From the IMG/VR virus record IMGVR_UViG_3300042691_023629, positions 1 to 57,023 of that record: 57,023 bases of DNA. The stretch is one strand, 5' to 3'. The notes under the pieces were generated by a model. That model was not told where the DNA came from and searched no databases. It saw only the letters and a program-made list of their open reading frames with translations. Shown here piece after piece: positions 50,580-56,668 of this stretch. The stretch's first letter is position 1. Each line of letters starts with the position of its first letter. Source of the stretch: a virus. Position numbers and translations under genes: made by a program.

Positions 50580-51023
50580 TCATACAGGCCAGACGTAATC
50601 AAGTGTCGGGTCTTCTCGCCACCCGAACTGGCCGTAGTACACGGGATCTTTCCTTAACAGGTTGCTGCGATGGGACGCATGCAGCTCGGGCCGACCGAAC
50701 CAATACGGCGGCAACCAGCGGGCACTCGCCGTGCCGAACTGCATGGCAACACGCTGGGCCTCGAGGAAGTCGTTGAAATACTGCAGCAACGTGTCCTTGT
50801 AACCGCGCCGCCTCCACTCGAGACATATCTCCACGGCGTACTCCGCAAGGTAGAACTCCTGCCCCGCCCACATCCGTGTGGCGGGATGGTTGCGCCAGCC
50901 TTTGGATTGGCCGGTCAACGCCATGAGAATCTGTTTGCACTCCACGCGCTGCTTGCCAAGTCGGCGGTAGTCGAGCACGACGGCACTCCAGCGGAAGTCA
51001 GGGTAAGGAAGGAAGGTCTGCAT
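50580..51023 (-). CDS. Pyrimidine-dimer DNA glycosylase (DenV-like)
   Basis: 147 residues. MQTFLPYPDFRWSAVVLDYR, then LGKQRVE, GWRNHPATRMW and a C-terminal HRSNLLRKDP match the pyrimidine-dimer glycosylase/endonuclease V family (MSMEG_6728-like). It removes UV photoproducts and nicks the backbone; phages use it to rescue UV-damaged genomes. Thr after the initiator is replaced by Gln2, so the catalytic N-terminal residue may be different from T4 DenV. It ends a small leftward operon just before the MoxR promoter. Confidence 0.85.
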   Translation of the reverse strand: MQTFLPYPDFRWSAVVLDYRRLGKQRVECKQILMALTGQSKGWRNHPATRMWAGQEFYLAEYAVEICLEWRRRGYKDTLLQYFNDFLEAQRVAMQFGTASARWLPPYWFGRPELHASHRSNLLRKDPVYYGQFGWREDPTLDYVWPV

Positions 51024-51026
51024 GGC

Positions 51027-51329
51027 TCAGCACTCCACACCCACGTCGCTGCGCAGCAGATGCTCCACCACGTATGCGTATGCGTTGACGAACTCCAGCA
51101 GACCCGCCACGGTCGGCACGACGTCGGCGGGCATGATGATGTAATGGTGGTCGAGGGCGGGGGTGAGGGGACTAGTGTCCGTGTCGGCGTCGTAAGCCGT
51201 GTTGTGCGCTGCCATGAGCATGCGCCGTGCGGCGAGGGCGGCTGGCTTGTCCGCGAACCAGTGCCGACGGCCATGCGGTGCAGGCGCGTCGATGTACCAG
51301 AGTGTGATGGGTGCAGGTTGTGTGGACAT
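51027..51329 (-). CDS. Small protein, 100 residues
   Basis: ATG 51329 with GAGGA upstream; the frame is open further but crosses another gene. It has TLWYIDAPAPHGRRHWF at the start and a hydrophobic Val-rich helix near the end (VPTVAGLLEFVNAYAYVVEH). It precedes the glycosylase gene by three bases. I recognise no family. Confidence 0.72.
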   Translation of the reverse strand: MSTQPAPITLWYIDAPAPHGRRHWFADKPAALAARRMLMAAHNTAYDADTDTSPLTPALDHHYIIMPADVVPTVAGLLEFVNAYAYVVEHLLRSDVGVEC

Positions 51330-51330
51330 A

Positions 51331-51561
51331 TTATGAATCCTCGGTAGGGTTATCCCGGGATAACCCGGGGTCGGTGGGCGCGAGTTTGGCGACGGCTCGA
51401 CGCTCGGCATGGCGACGGCTGGCGCACACCACGCAGGCACGGGACGATGTGTAGCGCACGGGCGTGGCTTCGCCACAGCTCGCGCATGGCTCACCGACGT
51501 ACTTACGCACACCGTGGCGTCGAGCGAGCTTGAAGCTACTGGCAACGTGCTGGTCGCTCAC
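51331..51561 (-). CDS. Cys-pair small protein, 76 residues
   Basis: GTG 51561 overlaps the upstream stop (GTGA). The segment YVGEPCASCGEATPVRYTSS, followed by CVVC, forms a two-knuckle zinc site like those at the start of small phage HNH-type proteins, but no HNH core follows. A GGTTATCC palindrome lies inside its 3' end and codes for GLSRDNP. Confidence 0.75.
   Translation of the reverse strand: MSDQHVASSFKLARRHGVRKYVGEPCASCGEATPVRYTSSRACVVCASRRHAERRAVAKLAPTDPGLSRDNPTEDS
51348..51365. repeat. GGTTATCC palindrome, copy 8 (perfect, within coding end)
   Basis: Perfect copy inside the last codons of the 76-residue gene and 18 bases before the start of the 100-residue gene. Confidence 0.95.
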
Positions 51562-51725
51562 AGCAGGCCCTCCACACGCAGGTAATAGAGGAAGAGCGCG
51601 AGCGGCAGGAACGCCGCAACGATGAACCCGTCACGGATGTGATGCCACGGGTGGGTGCGGGTGGCTTGGTGCCGGGGTGAGCGGCGCGGGAAGGGTAGGG
51701 GTGCGGTGCGTTGTACGTGTGCCAT
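51558..51725 (-). CDS. Single-span membrane protein, 55 residues
   Basis: Starts at ATG 51725 and ends at TGA 51558-51560, overlapping the next start. A proline- and arginine-rich N-terminus (APLPFPRRSPRHQATR) precedes one membrane helix (FIVAAFLPLALFLYYLRV). With many Arg/His before the span, the N-terminus should face the cytoplasm. Possibly a small superinfection-exclusion or envelope-modifying protein. Confidence 0.7.
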   Translation of the reverse strand: MAHVQRTAPLPFPRRSPRHQATRTHPWHHIRDGFIVAAFLPLALFLYYLRVEGLL

Positions 51726-52003
51726 TAGCAGCGGGGCTCCATAACAAAAAGGGGTTTGTAGTAGATGCGGGCATGGCGGGAGTCCGGGGACTCGTTGGAG
51801 TACGCCAGCCGCACGGCGCGCTCACAGTCCTCCTTGGACACGAAGCACTCATGTACACCCGTGGCGAACCAGATCGCCAGCGGGAGGTGTGGGTTATCCC
51901 GGGATAACGTCGGGGCTGCCAGCGAGACCTCGGTGGTCTGCGCGTAGCGGCAGCAGATCACGCATGTCTGCGTGAGTTTGATGTTGTGCATACATGTTTC
52001 CAC
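51725..52003 (-). CDS. Small protein with palindrome inside, 92 residues
   Basis: GTG 52003 has GAGGAGG upstream; ATG 51991 is an alternative. The N-terminal part has a CVICC cluster (TQTCVICCRYAQTTEV); the C-terminal part (IWFATGVHECFVSKEDC, then YYKPLFVMEPRC) looks like a second small domain. A GGTTATCC palindrome in the middle encodes LSRDNP, in the same frame as in the 76-residue protein. The open frame may therefore be a fusion of two small genes across the element. Confidence 0.68.
   Translation of the reverse strand: METCMHNIKLTQTCVICCRYAQTTEVSLAAPTLSRDNPHLPLAIWFATGVHECFVSKEDCERAVRLAYSNESPDSRHARIYYKPLFVMEPRC
51892..51909. repeat. GGTTATCC palindrome, copy 9 (one mismatch, inside a gene)
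   Basis: Reads GGTTATCCCGGGATAACG. It lies in the middle of a 92-residue frame and codes for LSRDNP. Confidence 0.9.
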
Positions 52004-52006
52004 AGA

Positions 52007-52222
52007 TCAGTCCTCCTCGTCGTTGATGGGGTCAAGGTGAATGTCGGCGTCGAGGTCGTAGCTCTCCTCGACCATGAACTGGTAGCTCCACCGGCACAGG
52101 TGCTTGCCAGCGTCTACCGCCAGCTTGGCTGCCAGCTTGTTGCTGTAGATGCCAATGATGGTGCTTTCGGTCGGTTCCCCGTCGAACTCGATGGGGTGTT
52201 GCATGACGATGTGAACGATCAT
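52007..52222 (-). CDS. Acidic small protein, 71 residues
   Basis: ATG 52222 overlaps the stop of the next gene. A beta-alpha start (VHIVMQHPIEFDGEPTES) is followed by a helix (LAAKLAVDAGKHL) and a very acidic end (DLDADIHLDPINDEED). Short phage accessory proteins of this kind are frequent; the role is unknown. Confidence 0.76.
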   Translation of the reverse strand: MIVHIVMQHPIEFDGEPTESTIIGIYSNKLAAKLAVDAGKHLCRWSYQFMVEESYDLDADIHLDPINDEED

Positions 52223-52476
52223 GACCAGCTCTCCTCTAGCGCGTTAAGCACGGTGGAGTACAGATCACATACACCGTGGTATGCCAGAAATGCGATCAGC
52301 ACCAACATGCCAAAGATGACGGGCAGAACCCAGAGCGGGAACGTCAAGGTGACTGCCAGTGCAATCGGCTTGTGCCACCGCGTTAGAGTGCTAGGCTTGC
52401 GAGGCAGTGACGGCCCCAAGCGCGCAACGCGAGCAGCTATCGCAGCATCTTCTGGATCGCGAGACTTGATGCTCAT
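52219..52476 (-). CDS. Small membrane protein, 85 residues
   Basis: GGAGGGC before ATG 52476. The cytoplasmic basic N-terminus (residues 1-40) is followed by a long hydrophobic segment (LAVTLTFPLWVLPVIFGMLVL) that may make two spans. Its neighbour upstream is another membrane protein with a similar I/L/F-P-(I/L)W-x-L(A/P) pattern, so the pair may be diverged copies. Confidence 0.74.
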   Translation of the reverse strand: MSIKSRDPEDAAIAARVARLGPSLPRKPSTLTRWHKPIALAVTLTFPLWVLPVIFGMLVLIAFLAYHGVCDLYSTVLNALEESWS

Positions 52477-52478
52477 GG

Positions 52479-52658
52479 TTAGCCCTCCACCTTGAGTGCG
52501 CGTTTGGCGTCGGCGTGGATGTCTTTGCCGACAGACCACAGGCCAGTGAGGAACCAACGCAGGCAGGTGTAGGCACCACGGGCGAACATCGCCAGCGGAC
52601 CCCAGATGGGGCAGGTGATCGCGATCAAGAATGCGAGGATTCGTTTGAGAATGTTCAT
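52479..52658 (-). CDS. Small membrane protein, 59 residues
   Basis: GGAG precedes ATG 52658. Residues 4-25 form one or two membrane helices (ILKRILAFLIAITCPIWGPL), followed by a Trp-rich amphipathic part. It is the first gene behind the promoter at 52750-52779, so it is probably the first leftward gene expressed after infection. An early membrane protein could give superinfection exclusion. Confidence 0.74.
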   Translation of the reverse strand: MNILKRILAFLIAITCPIWGPLAMFARGAYTCLRWFLTGLWSVGKDIHADAKRALKVEG

Positions 52659-52676
52659 GGTCAGGTCTCCAGTTGG

Positions 52677-52694
52677 GGTTATCCCGGGATAACC
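52677..52694. repeat. GGTTATCC palindrome, copy 10 (perfect)
   Basis: Perfect copy 19 bases upstream of the first small membrane gene. Confidence 0.95.
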
Positions 52695-52719
52695 TTGGGT
52701 TGTTAGGTCACCACGGGCA

Positions 52720-52742
52720 GCGCATGCGAAATTTTCATGCGC
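52720..52742 (-). other. 5' leader hairpin after the 52.75-kb promoter
   Basis: GCGCATG and CATGCGC flank a nine-base loop just downstream of the -10 box on the minus strand. It would form at the 5' end of the transcript and could protect it from decay. Confidence 0.6.
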
Positions 52743-52749
52743 GTAGCGC

Positions 52750-52779
52750 ATTATAACATGTTGTTAGCATGTTGCGCAA
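52750..52779 (-). promoter_or_regulatory. Leftward promoter for the small accessory operon
   Basis: Minus strand: TTGCGC (52774-52779), 18-base spacer with ACATGCTAACAACATGT, TATAAT (52750-52755). The core is identical over 27 bases to the MoxR promoter. The upstream side opens into the AT-rich repeat region. Confidence 0.82.
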
Positions 52780-52828
52780 GTCGTGAGCAGGTCGATGGGC
52801 TGGGTGTTGCTCGGGAGAGCAACGAGTC

Positions 52829-52855
52829 TGTAAACAGTGAGTATATTGTAGTCAG
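52829..52855. repeat. TGTAAACAGTGAGTATATT repeat, copy 1
   Basis: Matches 52971-53004, where seven extra bases are inserted before GTAGTCAG. Both copies are followed by a run of T. Confidence 0.9.
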
Positions 52856-52970
52856 TTTTTTGGGGGGGTGTAGTCGGGGGTGGGATGCCACTGGGGAAAG
52901 TTGACTAGTTTACAAACGACTGTTTACAGGCAAAAACTCATTAGCTTTTCAATGGGTTAGAGGCGTGGGA

Positions 52971-53004
52971 TGTAAACAGTGAGTATATTCTATATTGTAG
53001 TCAG
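52971..53004. repeat. TGTAAACAGTGAGTATATT repeat, copy 2
   Basis: Second copy, with a seven-base insertion duplicating part of the TATATT sequence. Confidence 0.9.
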
Positions 53005-53227
53005 GTTTTTTTTCGATAAGAGGCTACTTTTAATGCGTTGTTTACATACCCTACGTTTACGTAAGGCCCTTAACGGTACGCAAAAAGGGGGGTTATAATA
53101 TTTTGACTGACTAATTTATAGAACTTACTTACTAATACTACCCCCCATGGTCTGATCACTGACTTTTGCTATGAAAAAATGATTTCACTGGTGAGTAGTA
53201 AGTAGTTTGGGGACTTACTACTTCTAA

Positions 53228-53262
53228 AATTTTGACTAATTTAAACGATTTCAATCACTTAC
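53228..53262. repeat. 35-bp direct repeat, copy 1
   Basis: Starts AATTTTGACTAATTT and ends CAATCACTTAC. It differs from 53377-53411 by one base. A partial version with an extra GACT starts at 53098. Confidence 0.92.
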
Positions 53263-53376
53263 CGGCCTGTAGTCCACACTACGGAAATGTTTACGCGCTG
53301 TAAGCTGTTGATTCTACACACTTTATGTAAACCCTTAACACGGCACCCTCGAGTTTACAGTACATTTTTTGATCAG

Positions 53377-53411
53377 AATTTTGACTAATTTGAACGATTT
53401 CAATCACTTAC
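53377..53411. repeat. 35-bp direct repeat, copy 2
   Basis: Copy of 53228-53262 with one substitution, 149 bases apart. Confidence 0.92.
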
Positions 53412-53522
53412 GTTTTTCGGTGCGAAAACATGCTAACAGGGTTTGCATGCGCATCTGTGAGAACACGTTTCTGCAGGGGTCGGCGGCTGTCGGCTGTCGG
53501 TCGTCGGCAGGGAACTAGTGTT

Positions 53523-53546
53523 ACCCCCGTAACACGTTACGGGGGT
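53523..53546. repeat. ACCCCCGTAAC inverted repeat
   Basis: Perfect 11-bp arms (53523-53533, 53536-53546) with a two-base centre. It stands 29 bases beyond the first leftward terminator and may be a protein-binding site at the edge of the AT-rich region. Confidence 0.75.
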
Positions 53547-53574
53547 GGGGCGGGGCGGCCCGAAGCCCGGGCAC

Positions 53575-53607
53575 AAAAAAGCCCCCGGGGATCGCTCCCC
53601 GGGGGCT
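53575..53607 (-). terminator. Leftward intrinsic terminator, distal
   Basis: Minus strand: 11-bp GC stem with a GCGA loop, then six T. Second of two tandem terminators for the 259-residue gene. The flanks (GGCTGGCTAG and GGCACAAAAAAG) match those of the proximal one, so the pair arose by duplication. Confidence 0.95.
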
Positions 53608-53620
53608 GGCTAGCAGGCAC

Positions 53621-53649
53621 AAAAAAGCCCGGGCATTGCTGCCCGGGCT
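53621..53649 (-). terminator. Leftward intrinsic terminator, proximal
   Basis: Minus strand: 9-bp stem GCCCGGGCA-type with a four-base loop, then six T. It lies 19 bases after the stop of the 259-residue gene. Confidence 0.95.
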
Positions 53650-53667
53650 GGCTAGATCACGCGCCGA

Positions 53668-54447
53668 TCATTCCGGTACGTGCATGGCAGCCACTAGCTG
53701 CCGAACAGCCTTCAACACGTCCGGCGTGCTGGCAATGATGCGGAACAGTTCCGCATCCGCAAGGTCACCCTTGGCGAGTATCAAGCACGCGGCGTCGATC
53801 CCGGAAACCGCCGTGGCGGCTTCACCCGTGGCGGTCTCTGCGGCGGTCTCTGCAGCCTTGCCAGCGCGCCCGCCGGAAGCATTCTCGTTACCAGCATTCT
53901 CCGGCGTGTACCAGCCGGATGCCTTGATCACGTCTTTGACGCGACCCGCGAAGGCCTTCAGGGATTCTCCGGATTCCGACTCGATCCCGTGCGTGAATGC
54001 GATGGTAGCCAGTTGGATGCGGTTAGTAGCCATCCCAACGCTAGCGTCCGCAAGCTTCCCGGAGGCCTTCAGGGCCATCCGCACCGGGGAGGCATAGACT
54101 GCCTTCCACCGGGCGGAATCGATCCCGGGAACCATGACCCCAGTGGCGGGATCGATCAAGGCTTCCCGCAGTTGTGCCAGTTGGCCGGATTCGGCTTTGT
54201 TTACTGCGGCTTTTGCGGCTTCGACATCCCCGGCACCTGATACGTAGGCCGTTGCAAGCCTATTGCATGTTTTCAGGATAGCTTCGGCTTCCGGAGTGAG
54301 TACACCGCCCCCGGGGATGGCCGCGATGACGCCGGGGATGGTGCGGACGGGTGCGGGTGCGGCTGCGGGTGCGGCTGCGGGTGCGGCTGCGGGTGCGGCT
54401 GCGGGTGCGGCTGCGGGTGCGGCTGCGGGTTTCGATTGCTTAGGCAT
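53668..54447 (-). CDS. Ala/Pro-tailed protein of unknown function, 259 residues
   Basis: ATG 54447 has AGGAAC upstream; a longer frame crosses the palindrome and promoter. The N-terminus is a hinge of AAAP repeats (about residues 5-31), encoded by a 12-base minisatellite. The folded part includes LTPEAEAILKTCNRLATAYV and later helices with a Gly/Ala-rich linker. It has its own promoter and double terminator, so it is a single-gene unit beside the terminases and the AT-rich region. A strongly expressed DNA-binding, replication-initiation or repressor role would fit the place, but no HTH is obvious to me. Confidence 0.78.
   Translation of the reverse strand: MPKQSKPAAAPAAAPAAAPAAAPAAAPAAAPAPVRTIPGVIAAIPGGGVLTPEAEAILKTCNRLATAYVSGAGDVEAAKAAVNKAESGQLAQLREALIDPATGVMVPGIDSARWKAVYASPVRMALKASGKLADASVGMATNRIQLATIAFTHGIESESGESLKAFAGRVKDVIKASGWYTPENAGNENASGGRAGKAAETAAETATGEAATAVSGIDAACLILAKGDLADAELFRIIASTPDVLKAVRQLVAAMHVPE
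54361..54430. repeat. 12-bp minisatellite GGCTGCGGGTGC
   Basis: Five perfect units plus a partial sixth. On the minus strand it encodes the AAAP hinge of the 259-residue protein. Units are multiples of three, so copy-number change keeps the frame. Confidence 0.97.
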
Positions 54448-54462
54448 GGTCAGGTTCCTTTC

Positions 54463-54480
54463 GGTTATCCCGGGATGACG
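54463..54480. repeat. GGTTATCC palindrome, copy 11 (two mismatches)
   Basis: Reads GGTTATCCCGGGATGACG; right arm is degenerate. It lies 16 bases upstream of the 259-residue gene. Confidence 0.82.
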
Positions 54481-54520
54481 TCCCGGGTGCGGCCCTCCGG
54501 AATTCCCAGATGGCAGAGCC

Positions 54521-54550
54521 ATCATACCATACATGCTAACCGTTCCGCAA
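54521..54550 (-). promoter_or_regulatory. Leftward promoter for the 259-residue gene
   Basis: Minus strand: TTGCGG (54545-54550), 18-base spacer containing GGTTAGCATG, TATGAT (54521-54526). Same -35 and spacing as the two promoters at 50.5 and 52.8 kb. A further GTTAGCAGG lies upstream of the -35 box (54552-54560). Confidence 0.78.
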
Positions 54551-54561
54551 ACCTGCTAACA

Positions 54562-54579
54562 GGTTATCCCGGGATAACC
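54562..54579. repeat. GGTTATCC palindrome, copy 12 (perfect)
   Basis: Perfect copy in the divergent gap, upstream of the leftward promoter and 134 bases before the small terminase start. It is the only copy not in a leftward leader. Confidence 0.95.
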
Positions 54580-54713
54580 CGGGACGGGGGATGGGCCCCG
54601 CGTGTGTGGGGGTACGTGGTCTCTTATGTATCCCGCATAACACACAACCCACTTTTCGGTGTGTAAAGCTCTATACACTTGCAATCCTCCCCACTCCCGC
54701 ACATGCTAACGGC

Positions 54714-55250
54714 ATGTCACTCACATCCACTTCAGCCCGACGCGTACCGCCCGAGATGGTGGTAGAGATCGCGTTCGGGCTGGAGGCACCCACCGAGGTG
54801 GCTGCCCGCTTCGGCTTCTCAGCGAGCGATTACCAAGAGCTCAGCACCCAAACATGGTTCCGTAAGCAGCTCGAAGAGAAACGAGCTGAACTAGCGGCCC
54901 AAGGCTGGACCTTCCGCTCCAAGATGGGTGTGCTGGCAGAGGACTTGCTAACGGACGCCTACGTGGCAGCCAAAGTCTCGGAGTCCGCCACGGTCAAACT
55001 GGAAGTCGCCAAGTACCTGACAAAGGTCGCGGACCTCGAGCCCAAGGACAAGTTCCAGTCCACCGCAGGTGGCGGGTTCATGATCAACATCAACCTTGGC
55101 AACACCGACTCCACCAGTAGAGTCATCGACATCGCGCCAAAAGATGTTTCGGCAGCCCTACCAGACTCACTGGATGAGCTACCCCCTCTGCCGGAGTACC
55201 TGTTGAACTTCCCCTGTGGCAACGAGCTGCTGGGGGCCGAGTTGGCATGA
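54714..55250 (+). CDS. terS: Terminase small subunit
   Basis: 178 residues. I chose ATG 54714; the open frame extends to 54591 but through the promoter region. No strong ribosome-binding site is seen. Residues 10-60 (PEMVVEIAFGLEAPTEVAAR) look like a DNA-binding HTH, followed by a helical oligomerisation region and a flexible C-terminus with LPPLPEYLLNFP that can contact the large subunit. It recognises packaging DNA. Its stop overlaps the large terminase start. GCTAAC motifs lie directly upstream (54704-54711). Confidence 0.8.
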   Translation: MSLTSTSARRVPPEMVVEIAFGLEAPTEVAARFGFSASDYQELSTQTWFRKQLEEKRAELAAQGWTFRSKMGVLAEDLLTDAYVAAKVSESATVKLEVAKYLTKVADLEPKDKFQSTAGGGFMININLGNTDSTSRVIDIAPKDVSAALPDSLDELPPLPEYLLNFPCGNELLGAELA

Positions 55251-56656
55251 GTGCCCGCACACTGAACTACACCCCTCCTCCGTCGGTGCGGGGGTTTCTC
55301 GCTGACGACAAGTTCATCTCCCTGATTGTCGGTCCGGTTGGCTCGACCAAGACCACCGCTGGTATCATGAAGATCGTCTATCACGCGAGCCAGATGGCCC
55401 CCTCCCCTGATGGCATCCGACGCTCGAGAGCCATCTGGGTGCGTAACACCCGCGAGCAGCTCCGCGACACGTCCATCCCTGACGTACTGCGGTGGTTCCC
55501 CGAGGGTCGGGCGGGCACCTACCTGAAGACCGAGTACAAGTTCACGCTGCGCTACGGCGACGTGGAGTGCGAGATTCTCTTCCGGGGACTGGACGACTCC
55601 GACGACGTGCGGCGACTGCTCTCGCTGCAGGCGAGCTTCGGGATACTGGACGAGTTCCGGGAGATCAACCCGGACATCTTCAACGCATTGCAGGGCCGAC
55701 TTGGCAGATACCCGTCGAAGCTCGACAACGGCGTGGGGTGCGTCACTGATGGAGGGCAGTCCAACGCGCACCTGTGGGGGATGACCAACCCGCCGGACAT
55801 GGACACGTTCTGGGAGCAGTACCTGATCAATCCGCCGGACAACGCGGCGTGTTATTTCCAACCCTCGGGGCTCTCGCCCGAGGCCGACTGGGTGGAGTTC
55901 CTGCCCGAGGGGTACTACCAGAACTTGGCAGAGGGTAAGTCCGAGGACTGGGTGGATGTGTACATCAACGCCAAGTTCGGCAAGTCGCTGTCAGGCCGAC
56001 CGGTGTTCGGGTCGTTCAAGTACGACTTCCATGTCGCCAAAGACACGCTGATGCACCTCAAGTCCTCGGAGCGTCCGTTGATTATCGGGATGGACTTCGG
56101 GTTGAACCCGTCGGTCACCATCAGCCAGATCGACGTGCAGGGTCGGCTACTCACCTTCGAGGCGCTGACCTCGGATGGCATGGGCGTGTTGAGGTTCGTG
56201 CAGACGGTGTTGAAGCCCACGCTGGCGAACCGGTTCGCAGGCATGCCGGTGGTGATCATCGGAGACCCGGCAGGGCAGCAGAGGGCGCAGACCGACGAGC
56301 GCACGGTGTTCGACATCCTCAAGCAGGAGGGGTTTCGTGTGTTGCCTGCGCGGACCAACACGTTGGTGGCGCGTATCACTGCAGTTGATAGCTTCTTGAC
56401 GCGCCAAGTCGATGGTGGGGCTGCTCATCTGGTCGATCCGGGTGCTAAACTGTTGATCAACGCCCTGCGCGGTGGCTACCGCTACAAGCGCAAGAAGTCC
56501 GGGGAAGTCGAAGACTCCCCTGAGAAAAACGAGTACAGCCACGTCGCGGACGCGCACCAATACGCGTGTCTGCATGCTGATACCAACCTGCGGGGCGATC
56601 TCTACGAATCCAAGCGGCGGGAGGTACGCCGCGTCAGTGCAGTCGGTTGGACCTAA
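55247..56656 (+). CDS. terL: Terminase large subunit
   Basis: 469 residues. The ATPase half has the Walker A GPVGSTKT (29-36) and Walker B FGILDEF (Asp135/Glu136). The C-terminal RNase H-like nuclease shows MDFGLNPS (Asp283), IIGDPAGQQ and HVADAHQYA (Asp435), the three acidic positions expected for packaging nucleases. Walker A has Ser-Thr-Lys-Thr in place of Gly-Lys-Thr, as in several podovirus terminases. It cuts and pumps DNA into the procapsid through the portal encoded next. AAAGGAGG overlaps its stop and serves the portal gene. Confidence 0.95.
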   Translation: MSARTLNYTPPPSVRGFLADDKFISLIVGPVGSTKTTAGIMKIVYHASQMAPSPDGIRRSRAIWVRNTREQLRDTSIPDVLRWFPEGRAGTYLKTEYKFTLRYGDVECEILFRGLDDSDDVRRLLSLQASFGILDEFREINPDIFNALQGRLGRYPSKLDNGVGCVTDGGQSNAHLWGMTNPPDMDTFWEQYLINPPDNAACYFQPSGLSPEADWVEFLPEGYYQNLAEGKSEDWVDVYINAKFGKSLSGRPVFGSFKYDFHVAKDTLMHLKSSERPLIIGMDFGLNPSVTISQIDVQGRLLTFEALTSDGMGVLRFVQTVLKPTLANRFAGMPVVIIGDPAGQQRAQTDERTVFDILKQEGFRVLPARTNTLVARITAVDSFLTRQVDGGAAHLVDPGAKLLINALRGGYRYKRKKSGEVEDSPEKNEYSHVADAHQYACLHADTNLRGDLYESKRREVRRVSAVGWT

Positions 56657-56668
56657 AGGAGGCCCGCC

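Larger units (their letters stand above)
52780..53522. other. AT-rich gene-free region with iteron-like repeats, candidate origin
   Basis: About 740 bases without a credible gene, much richer in A/T than the rest. GTAAAC/GTTTAC occurs about eight times, including three 10-base copies of TGTAAACAGT (52829, inverted at 52919, 52971). Two longer direct repeats and several short inverted repeats (AGTAGTAAG/CTTACTACT at 53194-53222) are present. Repeats plus low melting stability are typical of a phage origin; it also could be a lysogeny-control region or hold an untranslated RNA. A rightward frame at 53430-53738 crosses the terminators and is not credible. Confidence 0.55.

Noticed and set aside
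52829-53411. CRISPR array
   Set aside because: The repeats are too few, unequal in spacing and of two unrelated types; no cas genes other than a lone Cas4-like nuclease typical of phages.
53523-53546. Intrinsic terminator at the ACCCCCGTAAC palindrome
   Set aside because: No T-run follows on either strand and the centre is only two bases, so a DNA-binding site is more likely.
53430-53738. Rightward frame of 102 codons in the AT-rich gap
   Set aside because: It runs through both leftward terminators and into the opposite gene, with Arg/Gly-rich nonsense composition.
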